From assembly GCA_016789025.1 (NCBI GenBank), contig JAEURC010000016.1, forward strand, positions 1-38,449: a DNA stretch of 38,449 bases, given 5' to 3'. Positions 24,933 through 32,178 of the stretch are shown here, piece by piece. Source of the stretch: Anaerolineales bacterium (lineage in GTDB: Bacteria; Chloroflexota; Anaerolineae; Anaerolineales; Villigracilaceae). Position 1 is the first letter of the stretch. The number at the start of each line of letters is the position of its first letter. The position numbers and the translations under genes are program-made. The notes beneath the pieces are model-generated. The model made no database searches. It had not been told where the DNA came from and saw only the letters and a program-made list of their open reading frames with translations.

Positions 24933-24946
24933 ACATATCGATATGT
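24933..24946. promoter_or_regulatory. Perfect 14-bp palindrome before the micropeptide
   Basis: ACATATCGATATGT, followed by ATCTATG, lies 28 bases before the ATG of the Cys-rich peptide. ATCTATG matches the right half of the ATAGACA...ATCTAT operators. A third regulatory site for the same repressor is possible; no good -35/-10 pair is seen. Confidence 0.5.
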
Positions 24947-24974
24947 ATCTATGCAAAGGAAGGAGGTGAACGAC

Positions 24975-25049
24975 ATGGAATTGGATGTGATCTGTGACGA
25001 GACCTGTTGCGGCGGTGGTTGCTGTGACGGTGGCGGCGGTTGCTGCTAA
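24975..25049 (+). CDS. 24-residue cysteine-rich micropeptide (metallothionein-like)
   Basis: A 24-codon ORF behind one of the best ribosome binding sites of the window (AAGGAGGTG, six bases before ATG). It has seven cysteines: Cys7, then C-C at 11-12, C-C at 16-17 and a C-terminal C-C at 23-24, separated by Gly runs and acidic residues (Asp4, Asp8, Glu9, Asp18). Such spacing could wrap one or more soft metal ions. It lies 95 bases after the ArsR-type gene, so it probably serves as a metal scavenger or as a carrier to the permease. A longer frame reading through from 24639 overlaps arsR and is not believed. Not recognised as a named family. Confidence 0.72.
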   Translation: MELDVICDETCCGGGCCDGGGGCC

Positions 25050-25065
25050 CTCGCGCGTAAATAAA

Positions 25066-25221
25066 AACAGGCTGAGGATTCTAGAACTTGTCTCAAAAAC
25101 ACCGTGTCACTCTGAGGGAGCGGGGTTTGCGACCGAAGAGTCTCTTATTTGGGCAGTAGAGACCCTTCGCTGACGCTCAGGGTGACATTTTTGAGATGAC
25201 TTCTAGTGTCTTCAGCCTGTT
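25066..25221. repeat. Long nested palindrome, about 156 bp, with TGTCA...TGACA core (copy 3)
   Basis: Outer arms AACAGGCTGA (25066-25075) and TCAGCCTGTT (25212-25221) are exact. Next come CTAGAA (25081) and TTCTAG (25201-25206), then TCTCAAAAA against TTTTTGAGA, then the core 25105-25187 shared with copies at 1823 and 24319. Transcribed, it would fold into one long imperfect hairpin and could end the micropeptide transcript. Confidence 0.75.
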
Positions 25222-25282
25222 CGATTCTGTGCTGTTTCCATCTAATCATCACCCGTAGTAAGGGTTGTTATCTTGGGTAAGA

Positions 25283-25298
25283 GCGACATTCATGTCGC
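25283..25298. repeat. Short palindrome GCGACAT-TC-ATGTCGC
   Basis: A 7-bp perfect stem closed by TC, 42 bases past the stop of the minus-strand MFS gene. It is of the same style as the palindromes at 15300 and 20266. Confidence 0.65.
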
Positions 25299-25339
25299 GT
25301 TACAGAAACCAAAATAGACTCAACTGCGGAATAGCCATA

Positions 25340-26764
25340 TTATTTTTTCGAGCGGGGTTTTGTTGCGCGTTTCTTTTTGGCAGGGACATCGGGCTGAACG
25401 GGGTTTGGAATCTTCGGCAGGGTGTCGAAATCTGGCAGAGTCACATCCACATCGCGAATCGCGCGGACGAGGTAGCCGGAGAGTCCCACCAACGTGCCAG
25501 CCATGCCGCACAGGAAGATCATCAAGCCGAAACCGGAACCGGGTCCTGTGCCGACGATCCAGCCGAAGTAGCGGACGAGTTGTCCGCCATCTGCCATGGC
25601 GGGTTCGAAGATTCCTTCGCCTAAAAACCCAGCCACAAGGGGAGTGAGAGGAATCATGGCCTGCGCCAAGAACTCACTGGCGGCAAAGACGCGTCCTTGC
25701 ACGTCGGGGGGAACTTTCGTCTGCAGAAAAGAATCCAGCGAAACATTGACCACCGGTTCAAATATGGCGTCTACAATGGCGGCGATCACCCAGAAGATCA
25801 GTATTTTTCCAATGCCAAGGAGCGACAACCCGAACAGACTCGATAACACCCAGCCTAAAATGATGGCGCGCACCGGGCGGCGAATTCCACCGAGGGTGGT
25901 AAGGGCAATTCCCACGGCAAGCGCGGCAAATGCCGCGGCAGATTGCGCCGTGCCTGCCGAACTTGGGTCGCCGCCTGTGCGGAGTGAAACCATGGTGAAG
26001 AGGGATGTAACCGAAAGTGCAACCCCGGAGAAAAAGTTGCCAAAGAAGAAGATAAGCGTTATACCTAGCAAACCCGGGCGTTGCAAAATGTAGCGGATGC
26101 CGTACATCGCTTCTTTGAGGAAGCCATGTTGTGCGCGCTCCCCTTCCTCGGTGTGCGGAGTTAGCGGGACATCGACGATCAACAACGCTGTGATAGAAAC
26201 CGCATACGAGAGCAGGTTGACAATCAGGATGCCAGCCAACCCGATGGAGCGAAATAGGAACACGGCGAGGAGGGGTCCGATGATGCCCGGCGCGCTATCG
26301 AGCAGGGCAAGGAAACCGTTGGCGCGCACAAAATATTTTTTCGAGACCATTGTGGTGATCGCCGCAGAGTAGGATGGCGACTGGAAGGCGTAGCCGACCC
26401 CTTGCAGAATCCCCGCCAGGTAAAGATGCCAGATGGAAAGTGTTCCTGCCCGCTCGAAGACCAACAAAAGCACTGCCGCAATGAGCGAGAGCACATCGTA
26501 CACCAGCATCATGGCTTTACGCGGGTAGCGGTCTACGAACACCCCGGCAAACAGGATGACAACGAGATACGAGGCGAAGTACAACGACTCCCACGAGCCG
26601 AGGGCGTTGCCGCTCGATTCGGTGTTGCTCAAAATCCACGCGGGGAGCGCAAAAAAAGCGATGGCGGAGGCGGTACCGGAGACCATCTGCCCAAACCAGA
26701 TGATGAATATCCCTCGCAGTCCCCGCGGGCGCTGGAAAGGCAAAGCCCAATTCGATAATGACAT
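25340..26764 (-). CDS. MFS transporter (macrolide-efflux-like), 474 aa
   Basis: A 12-span major facilitator with the family's GVFVDRYPRKAMM motif A between segments 2 and 3 and GYAFQSPSYSAAI later in the N half, resembling MefA/MFS_3-type drug exporters. The C-terminal tail is cytosolic and basic (KKKRATKPRSKK). It is a paralogue of the gene at 26852 (same GMAFQWPAYSAAI / GYAFQSPSYSAAI and TTMVSK/STMVSK blocks). It is separated from that gene by a terminator, so it may have its own weak start. Substrate unknown. Confidence 0.9.
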   Translation of the reverse strand: MSLSNWALPFQRPRGLRGIFIIWFGQMVSGTASAIAFFALPAWILSNTESSGNALGSWESLYFASYLVVILFAGVFVDRYPRKAMMLVYDVLSLIAAVLLLVFERAGTLSIWHLYLAGILQGVGYAFQSPSYSAAITTMVSKKYFVRANGFLALLDSAPGIIGPLLAVFLFRSIGLAGILIVNLLSYAVSITALLIVDVPLTPHTEEGERAQHGFLKEAMYGIRYILQRPGLLGITLIFFFGNFFSGVALSVTSLFTMVSLRTGGDPSSAGTAQSAAAFAALAVGIALTTLGGIRRPVRAIILGWVLSSLFGLSLLGIGKILIFWVIAAIVDAIFEPVVNVSLDSFLQTKVPPDVQGRVFAASEFLAQAMIPLTPLVAGFLGEGIFEPAMADGGQLVRYFGWIVGTGPGSGFGLMIFLCGMAGTLVGLSGYLVRAIRDVDVTLPDFDTLPKIPNPVQPDVPAKKKRATKPRSKK

Positions 26765-26784
26765 CTCAACGAGAGAATAACACA

Positions 26785-26820
26785 GCCCAAAAAAGAAAAC
26801 AACCCTTGATTGGGGTTGTT
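26785..26820 (-). terminator. Intrinsic terminator of the upstream MFS gene
   Basis: On the minus strand AACAACCC, loop CAATCA, then GGGTTGTT, followed by TTCTTTTTT. It lies between two MFS genes of the same direction and marks the end of the operon that begins near 33559. Confidence 0.85.
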
Positions 26821-26851
26821 CGTTGTAAATTTGTTGTAAAATTTCCCGGCT

Positions 26852-28201
26852 TCAGGCGGGTTCCAGTTCTTCCGGCGCGAGGCTGTTGTGGTCGGGCAAA
26901 ATGGTTTCGGCATTGCGGATGGAACCGGAGAAGTAACCAGCCATGCCGGTCAATGCGGAAGCCAGCCCACAGAAGAGAATTAAAGTTCCCATTCCTGCTC
27001 CTGCGCCCACGCCAACAAGGTTGGATAACACGGATGGCAATCCGGTCCCTGCGAGCGCGGCAGGCTCAAGCACAAAATCTGCCAATGCGCCGCCGATAAG
27101 CGGAGAGATAGGGTTGGTGAGCCACGCGATCAGGCGTCGGGCAGAAAAGACACGCCCTTGCAGATCAGATGAAACTTTCGATTGCCAAATCGCCTGATTA
27201 GATGCGTTCACTAAAGGACTGGCAATTGCGGTGATTGCCACACCCGTGATCCAAATCGGCAGACCGCCTGTAAAACCGATGATCGCCATACCGATTCCGC
27301 TGATCATCCAGCCCAGCAAAACGCCATGCACACGGCGTTTGAAACCTCCCCACGCGCTCATCGCCACGCCTCCCACCACGGCGGCAATGGCTCCGGCGGA
27401 TTCAACGGTTCCGAATACAAGGCTGTCTCCGCCTGAGCGCGTCAGGATCATGGGCGCGAGCACGGTGAAGCCAATTCCCGCGAAAAGATTCCCAAAGAAG
27501 AAGACCATCTGCAAGCCCAACAAACTCGGACGCGCAAAAATATATTTGAAGCCATACGCAGCTTCGCTGAGAATTCCTCCAGCCTGCGATTTCATCCCTT
27601 CTTCCGACCGCACTGGTTGCGGGATATGAACGAACAGCAACGCGCTGATCGCAAACAAAAAGGAAATCACATCGAGAAACAGGATGCCGGTGAGCGCGAT
27701 CACGGGCAATAATGCTCCAGTTAAAATGGGGGCGATCACTTGAGGTCCCGCCTCGATCAGCGACATCATGCCGTTGGCACGACCCAGTTGTTCCTTCGAC
27801 ACCATCGTGGAGATCGCGGCGGAATATGCGGGCCATTGGAAAGCCATGCCCAATCCATAAATAATGGATGCGCCGTATAAATGCCAATACTCAAGGATTC
27901 CCATCGCCTGCAGAACCAATATGATAATTGTGGCAATACCCGCGCCGATATCGCTGACCATCATCATCAATTTGCGGTTGTAGCGGTCCACCCACACACC
28001 GGCGAGCGGCGAGATCAACAGAAAAGGCGTGATAAAAAACACCTGCATCGTCCCCATCGCCAACGCGCTACCAGTCTCGTTGAACATGAAAATTGTCAAC
28101 GCGAACTGACTCATCGAACTGGCAAGCACCGAGACGATCTGCCCGATCCAGACGATGGTAAAGCCGAACATCCCGCTTGGGCGGTTGGAGGTTTTCTCCA
28201 T
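26852..28201 (-). CDS. MFS transporter (macrolide-efflux-like), 449 aa
   Basis: A 12-span major facilitator. Motif A reads GVWVDRYNRKLMM; the N half has GMAFQWPAYSAAISTMVSKEQLGRANGM. Closely related in layout to the gene at 25340, suggesting a local duplication. ATG 28201 is chosen since GAGGAG lies eight bases before it, while the ATG at 28207 is too close. It ends the operon, 31 bases after the SHOCT-like gene. Likely role: export of a hydrophobic compound; substrate unknown. Confidence 0.9.
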   Translation of the reverse strand: MEKTSNRPSGMFGFTIVWIGQIVSVLASSMSQFALTIFMFNETGSALAMGTMQVFFITPFLLISPLAGVWVDRYNRKLMMMVSDIGAGIATIIILVLQAMGILEYWHLYGASIIYGLGMAFQWPAYSAAISTMVSKEQLGRANGMMSLIEAGPQVIAPILTGALLPVIALTGILFLDVISFLFAISALLFVHIPQPVRSEEGMKSQAGGILSEAAYGFKYIFARPSLLGLQMVFFFGNLFAGIGFTVLAPMILTRSGGDSLVFGTVESAGAIAAVVGGVAMSAWGGFKRRVHGVLLGWMISGIGMAIIGFTGGLPIWITGVAITAIASPLVNASNQAIWQSKVSSDLQGRVFSARRLIAWLTNPISPLIGGALADFVLEPAALAGTGLPSVLSNLVGVGAGAGMGTLILFCGLASALTGMAGYFSGSIRNAETILPDHNSLAPEELEPA

Positions 28202-28232
28202 GCGCATCTCTCCTCGTGTGAAGGTGGTCCGG

Positions 28233-28610
28233 CTACTCGACGTAAATCTCCACGTGTTCGCCGTCTTCTCCGTCGGTCACGTCGATGATCTTGCCGGTCA
28301 TGCCCGAGCGGATGGCTTCCATCACGTTGGACATATCCACGCCTTCCACTTCGGGGGCAAAGTGCGCGCCGATCTTAAGACCCGCGTCTACCAACGCAAG
28401 GGGAATCTGCACCGATGCCTTCGACCTGCCTGTGCGCGTGTCGGTGACGCGAATCCGCAGCCACTTGGCGCCGCCAGGCATCCCCGGCGCGCGAGGCGAA
28501 AGCGGACGTTTGGCGCTCAACGCGGCGAGCAGTTTCGTCCCTTCCTCCGCGCTGAGTTTGCCCTCCTCGATCATTTTCAAGATCTTCATTCGTTCTTCTG
28601 TTGATGCCAT
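28233..28610 (-). CDS. SHOCT-like domain protein, 125 aa
   Basis: A small soluble protein. Residues 4-30 (EERMKILKMIEEGKLSAEEG) are the SHOCT-like helical hairpin, shared with three neighbouring genes. The rest is a beta-rich domain (WLRIRVTDTRTGRSKASVQIPL) ending VTDGEDGEHVEIYVE, echoed by the tail of the gene at 29914 (VNVDDDDTHVQVYIG). It is placed between two MFS genes, 11 bases after one and 31 before the next. GGAGG precedes the ATG. Biochemical role unknown; SHOCT-like hairpins are thought to be oligomerisation modules. Confidence 0.83.
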   Translation of the reverse strand: MASTEERMKILKMIEEGKLSAEEGTKLLAALSAKRPLSPRAPGMPGGAKWLRIRVTDTRTGRSKASVQIPLALVDAGLKIGAHFAPEVEGVDMSNVMEAIRSGMTGKIIDVTDGEDGEHVEIYVE

Positions 28611-28621
28611 GACGACCTCCG

Positions 28622-29905
28622 TTACGACCCCAGTTCAGGGGTGAGGGTGGTGGATTCTTTGACGGGTTCTTCGGCTGTATTTAACGGTGTTGCCGATTTT
28701 GGAAGTTTGAACTTAAACCAGATCGGAACGACCGTCAACAACAGGGCGATCGCGGTGATTGTAAACGGGAATTGCGGGCTGACGCGATCCCATAGTTGCG
28801 CTCCAATCCACGGGGCTGGGAGCGATATGATGCCGAGACTGGTGCTGAACAGACCAAACGCCGTTCCGCGCAAATGTTGCGGCACAGATTTACTGATCAA
28901 CGATTGATAAGCAGGCGACATAAGACCAACTCCGGTCCCCGCCATGCCCCACCCTACGAAATACAACGCCGAATTTCCCTGCGGGATGTTGATCAAAAGG
29001 AACAACGATGCCGCCATCAGAATCATACCAGAGGCAATACCCACCCGCTCGCCAACTTTGTCAGATAGCCAGCCGCCGGGAATCATGGTCAACATCATGC
29101 ACAGACCGAACAGAGAATTGACCCAGCCGATCTGTTGAATGCTCAGGCGCCCGAATTCCTGCATGTAGACCGGGAACAGATTCCCCGAGAGTTGAAACGA
29201 AACATCGCGGAAACCGTCGGTGATCAGAATCCACGTGATCAGCCCACCGGAGAACATCAAGCCGAACATCGCGCCGAGGTTCGATTTCAACCCGGCGAAC
29301 GACAACGTCGGCTTGGAGGTCTGTCCCTTCGCGGCTTCGCGCGCCATGCCGATTCTCATCACCGCGCCGATCAAGTACAAGATACCCGCGGTCAGCAACA
29401 TGAATTTGAATCCATAGGAACCAGCCAGCCACGCGCCTACCGGCGGACCGACAACCATCACGATCATAAAGATCGCCTGCGATACGCCGTACACTTTGCC
29501 GCGATTCGCCTCTGTGGAATGTTCTGCAATGAACGCGTCGAAACTCGGTCCCACCAGCGCGCGCGCTACCGAACCGACAGCCGCCGCCAGCAACAGCCAG
29601 TGCCACGTATCTGCCAACACTAGCGGAATGAAACCGATCACACCGAACACGCTTCCGATGGCGATCGCGCGCAAGCGCCCGAGCGAATCGGAGACCCACC
29701 CGCCGAGGATCTGCAACAACAGCGGCACAACCTGTGAAAGCGTGAAGAACAACCCGATCTGAGGAATCGACGCATTCAAATCCTTCAAGTACAACGGCAA
29801 CAAGCCATCATACATGTTCCCGCCGATATTCGCAAAGATCATCGCGGTGAGAAACAAAATCAGCAAGCCGCTCAACAACGGTTGTTTCTTTACTTCGTCT
29901 GTCAT
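28622..29905 (-). CDS. MFS transporter, 427 aa
   Basis: A 12-span major facilitator with motif A GGWVSDSLGRLRAI and a second-half repeat GGWLSDKVGERVGI. It differs from the two macrolide-type paralogues. The stop codon of the upstream gene (TAG) is part of its own ribosome binding site (CTAGGAG), so translation is tightly coupled. No substrate can be deduced. Confidence 0.9.
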   Translation of the reverse strand: MTDEVKKQPLLSGLLILFLTAMIFANIGGNMYDGLLPLYLKDLNASIPQIGLFFTLSQVVPLLLQILGGWVSDSLGRLRAIAIGSVFGVIGFIPLVLADTWHWLLLAAAVGSVARALVGPSFDAFIAEHSTEANRGKVYGVSQAIFMIVMVVGPPVGAWLAGSYGFKFMLLTAGILYLIGAVMRIGMAREAAKGQTSKPTLSFAGLKSNLGAMFGLMFSGGLITWILITDGFRDVSFQLSGNLFPVYMQEFGRLSIQQIGWVNSLFGLCMMLTMIPGGWLSDKVGERVGIASGMILMAASLFLLINIPQGNSALYFVGWGMAGTGVGLMSPAYQSLISKSVPQHLRGTAFGLFSTSLGIISLPAPWIGAQLWDRVSPQFPFTITAIALLLTVVPIWFKFKLPKSATPLNTAEEPVKESTTLTPELGS

Positions 29906-29913
29906 TTCAACTC

Positions 29914-30567
29914 CTAGCCAATATAAACCTGCACATGCGTATCGTCATCGTCCACATTCACCATCAACGGTTCGTCAGAGGTCATGGCGGCTTCCATCAG
30001 GTGCGCAATTGCCCTGCCTTTGCCTTCTCCCATGCCTTCGATGTTCTGCCCGAACGTGCTGAAGAACCAGCCCAACAACCCCAGCGGCGCAGGGAGCCCC
30101 AACGTGATACGCCGCGGTCCATCACCGGGCTTCGCGTCGCGGCGATCCACATCAACATAGATCCAACGCGCAGAACGTCCGCCCGAACCGAGCGCGATCA
30201 ACAACACGCCTAACATCAATGGAAAGATCATGCAGTAAAACCAAAAATTTACGCCGGCATTTTGCTGAATAGCATAAATCGCCCACGCGCTAAACACAGT
30301 GACAGCGACACCCACCCACAACGGGATCAACGCAAAGCGACGCGCCCGCGATTTGATCTGATCAAACTCCGGAGCGGCGGTTCGCCTTGTCTCACTCGAC
30401 GCATCGTTTTCCCAGCCTGAACTTGCTTCAGACTGGATGACTTGCATCTCCGCCTCGGCATCCTCCGCATCGTCATCGAGCGCGCGCATCAGGCTCGCGG
30501 CATCCTCTGCCGAGATCTTCCCCTCCTCCACCATTTGCAAAATCTTCTGGCGTTCTTCCGATGACAT
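29914..30567 (-). CDS. SHOCT-like membrane protein, 217 aa
   Basis: Residues 3-29 (EERQKILQMVEEGKISAEDA) form the SHOCT-like hairpin. An acidic linker is followed by two membrane segments (about 80-98 and 107-125) and a soluble C-terminal domain like that of the 125-residue protein. The start codon shares a base with the DUF4097 gene's stop (TAATG), so it is translationally coupled. Probably a membrane anchor of the system; role unknown. Confidence 0.83.
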   Translation of the reverse strand: MSSEERQKILQMVEEGKISAEDAASLMRALDDDAEDAEAEMQVIQSEASSGWENDASSETRRTAAPEFDQIKSRARRFALIPLWVGVAVTVFSAWAIYAIQQNAGVNFWFYCMIFPLMLGVLLIALGSGGRSARWIYVDVDRRDAKPGDGPRRITLGLPAPLGLLGWFFSTFGQNIEGMGEGKGRAIAHLMEAAMTSDEPLMVNVDDDDTHVQVYIG

Positions 30568-31775
30568 TATTTACCTCCATCGAGAGCGTTCAACAGTTCC
30601 TCCGCCTGCTGGGCGGTGATCTTTTTCTCGGCAAGCATTTTCAAAATAGCCATGCGTTCCTCCTCTGAAACCGGTTCAGAGGGAGGTTCGGGAGGAGTCG
30701 GCGGTTTGGGCGCGCCTTTGAAATCCCAGTTCCAGCGACCGATAACCAACCCTCGTTTTGCATGACCGGCGTGCCGCGCGGCATGACGTTCTGCCCGGCG
30801 CACCGCTTCATCTGCCCGTTTGGTTGCGCGCGCCGTAGCCTGCTCCACCTTGCGTGAAATGCGTTCGCCAAAATCGGACCAGTCGAAGTTCAAGCCGGCA
30901 AAGTTGCCCCACTCGTCCGCAGATTCGCCGGCGTCGGCGCGGTTCGAAACCCGCACCTCCCCGCCCGCATTGAGCGAGATCTTTGCCGCGCCATCGCCAA
31001 ATACAACCACACGCTCGGTAGAATCATCATTTTGGAAGCCGTTCCACTCCATGAAGATTTCATCGCCACGTATATCGAGAGTGGCGTTCGCATTCTTAGG
31101 CAGTACGACTAGGATATCCTCGCCAGCATTGATGGAATACTCTGCCTCCGGCTTCGGGTCGAGGTACACCACCACATCCTCCCCCACATTCACCCGCACA
31201 TCGCCGCGCGCGCCGCGCAGGGCAAGATCGTCCGCCACTGAATCGAGAATAATGCTTCCATCCACACTATGGATGGAAGCGTCGCCACTCAAGTTCATAA
31301 CGCGCAGGTTGCCTCGCACACCGCGCAGGGAGAGGTCGTCAGCCAACATTTCAATCGTCACGTCACCATCCACCTCACGCAGAGATGCGTCGCCGTGGAT
31401 ATTTTTGATGAACACGTTTCCCCGCGCATTGGACAATGAAATATCGCCTTGGATCGTATCGATCGAAATTGATCCAATATCGCGAACCGACAGATCGCCG
31501 CTCACCTCTTTGAGCTCGCATCCTCCCGCCAAGCCCCGAAGCGACACATCCCCACCGACCTTTACGAATTCGATGTACGCTGAGCGGGGAACGCGCAAGG
31601 AGAGGTCCTCGCTGGAGGAAACGGTAACAGCCTCACTTGTCGATTCGACGCGAACATCCTCTTCGTCACCTTTGACCAACAGCTCACTCCCCTCCCAGCC
31701 GACAACGCTAAGGTCGCCGCCTGCCAACTCCACACGTATTTTGGTATTGCCTGAAATTGTATATGAGCGCGACAT
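30567..31775 (-). CDS. DUF4097 beta-helix protein with C-terminal SHOCT-like domain
   Basis: A 402-residue soluble protein. About residues 15-230 are a DUF4097-type right-handed beta-helix built of ~20-residue turns (GDVSLRGLAGG..., GDLSVRDIGS..., GDISLSNARGN..., GDASLREVDGD..., DDLSLRGVRGN...). A long basic helix rich in Ala and Arg (about 305-345) follows, then a Pro-rich spacer and the SHOCT-like hairpin at the C-terminus (EERMAILKMLAEKKITAQQA). In Firmicutes, DUF4097 proteins with SHOCT-like ends (LiaX/YvlB type) take part in cell-envelope stress sensing; a like role here is inference. No signal peptide is visible, so it is probably cytosolic. Confidence 0.85.
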   Translation of the reverse strand: MSRSYTISGNTKIRVELAGGDLSVVGWEGSELLVKGDEEDVRVESTSEAVTVSSSEDLSLRVPRSAYIEFVKVGGDVSLRGLAGGCELKEVSGDLSVRDIGSISIDTIQGDISLSNARGNVFIKNIHGDASLREVDGDVTIEMLADDLSLRGVRGNLRVMNLSGDASIHSVDGSIILDSVADDLALRGARGDVRVNVGEDVVVYLDPKPEAEYSINAGEDILVVLPKNANATLDIRGDEIFMEWNGFQNDDSTERVVVFGDGAAKISLNAGGEVRVSNRADAGESADEWGNFAGLNFDWSDFGERISRKVEQATARATKRADEAVRRAERHAARHAGHAKRGLVIGRWNWDFKGAPKPPTPPEPPSEPVSEEERMAILKMLAEKKITAQQAEELLNALDGGK

Positions 31776-31778
31776 GGC

Positions 31779-32162
31779 TTATTGCTCCTCTCCGCGCAAC
31801 ATGCGCATGGCCTCGTCCGCCGAAATTTTTCCAGATTCCAAGTCTTCGAGCACGGTGTTTCGTTTCTCCGGGGTGATTTCGACAGGCTCATCCTTGCCCG
31901 GTTCATATCCCAGCGCGCGAATCACTTCGTGCAATCGGTTGCGAATAGTTGGGTAAGAGAGATCAAGTTCTTGTTCCATACGATTGATCTTGCCTTCACA
32001 ACGAACAAACGTGATGATGAAATCGAGATGTTCGGACGTTAGGTGCGCGATCGGCCCGCCGCTGAAGCGACCCTCGATGGAGGTATCGCATGTGGAACAG
32101 TGCAGACGGGCAATCTCCAATTCAGATTGACAGACCGGGCATCGGGTAGGCGCGGAATACAT
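31779..32162 (-). CDS. DUF2089 regulator: zinc ribbon, HTH and SHOCT-like end
   Basis: A 127-residue likely transcription regulator. Zinc-ribbon cysteines 8, 11, 22 and 25 (CPVC, CSTC) are followed by a helix-turn-helix (LTSEHLDFIITFVRCEGKI...LSYPTIRNRLHEVIRALGY), then a SHOCT-like hairpin at the end (EKRNTVLEDLESGKISADEA). GGAGG before ATG 32162 sets the start. It is the second gene of the operon and the obvious candidate to control the promoter at 33559-33586. Confidence 0.88.
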   Translation of the reverse strand: MYSAPTRCPVCQSELEIARLHCSTCDTSIEGRFSGGPIAHLTSEHLDFIITFVRCEGKINRMEQELDLSYPTIRNRLHEVIRALGYEPGKDEPVEITPEKRNTVLEDLESGKISADEAMRMLRGEEQ

Positions 32163-32178
32163 TTGAACCTCCAGTTTT

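Noticed and set aside
24639..25049. A 136-residue ORF in another frame over arsR, ending in the Cys-rich peptide
   Set aside because: Its first part overlaps the clear ArsR frame and has shadow composition; the strong ribosome binding site directly before 24975 marks the true start.
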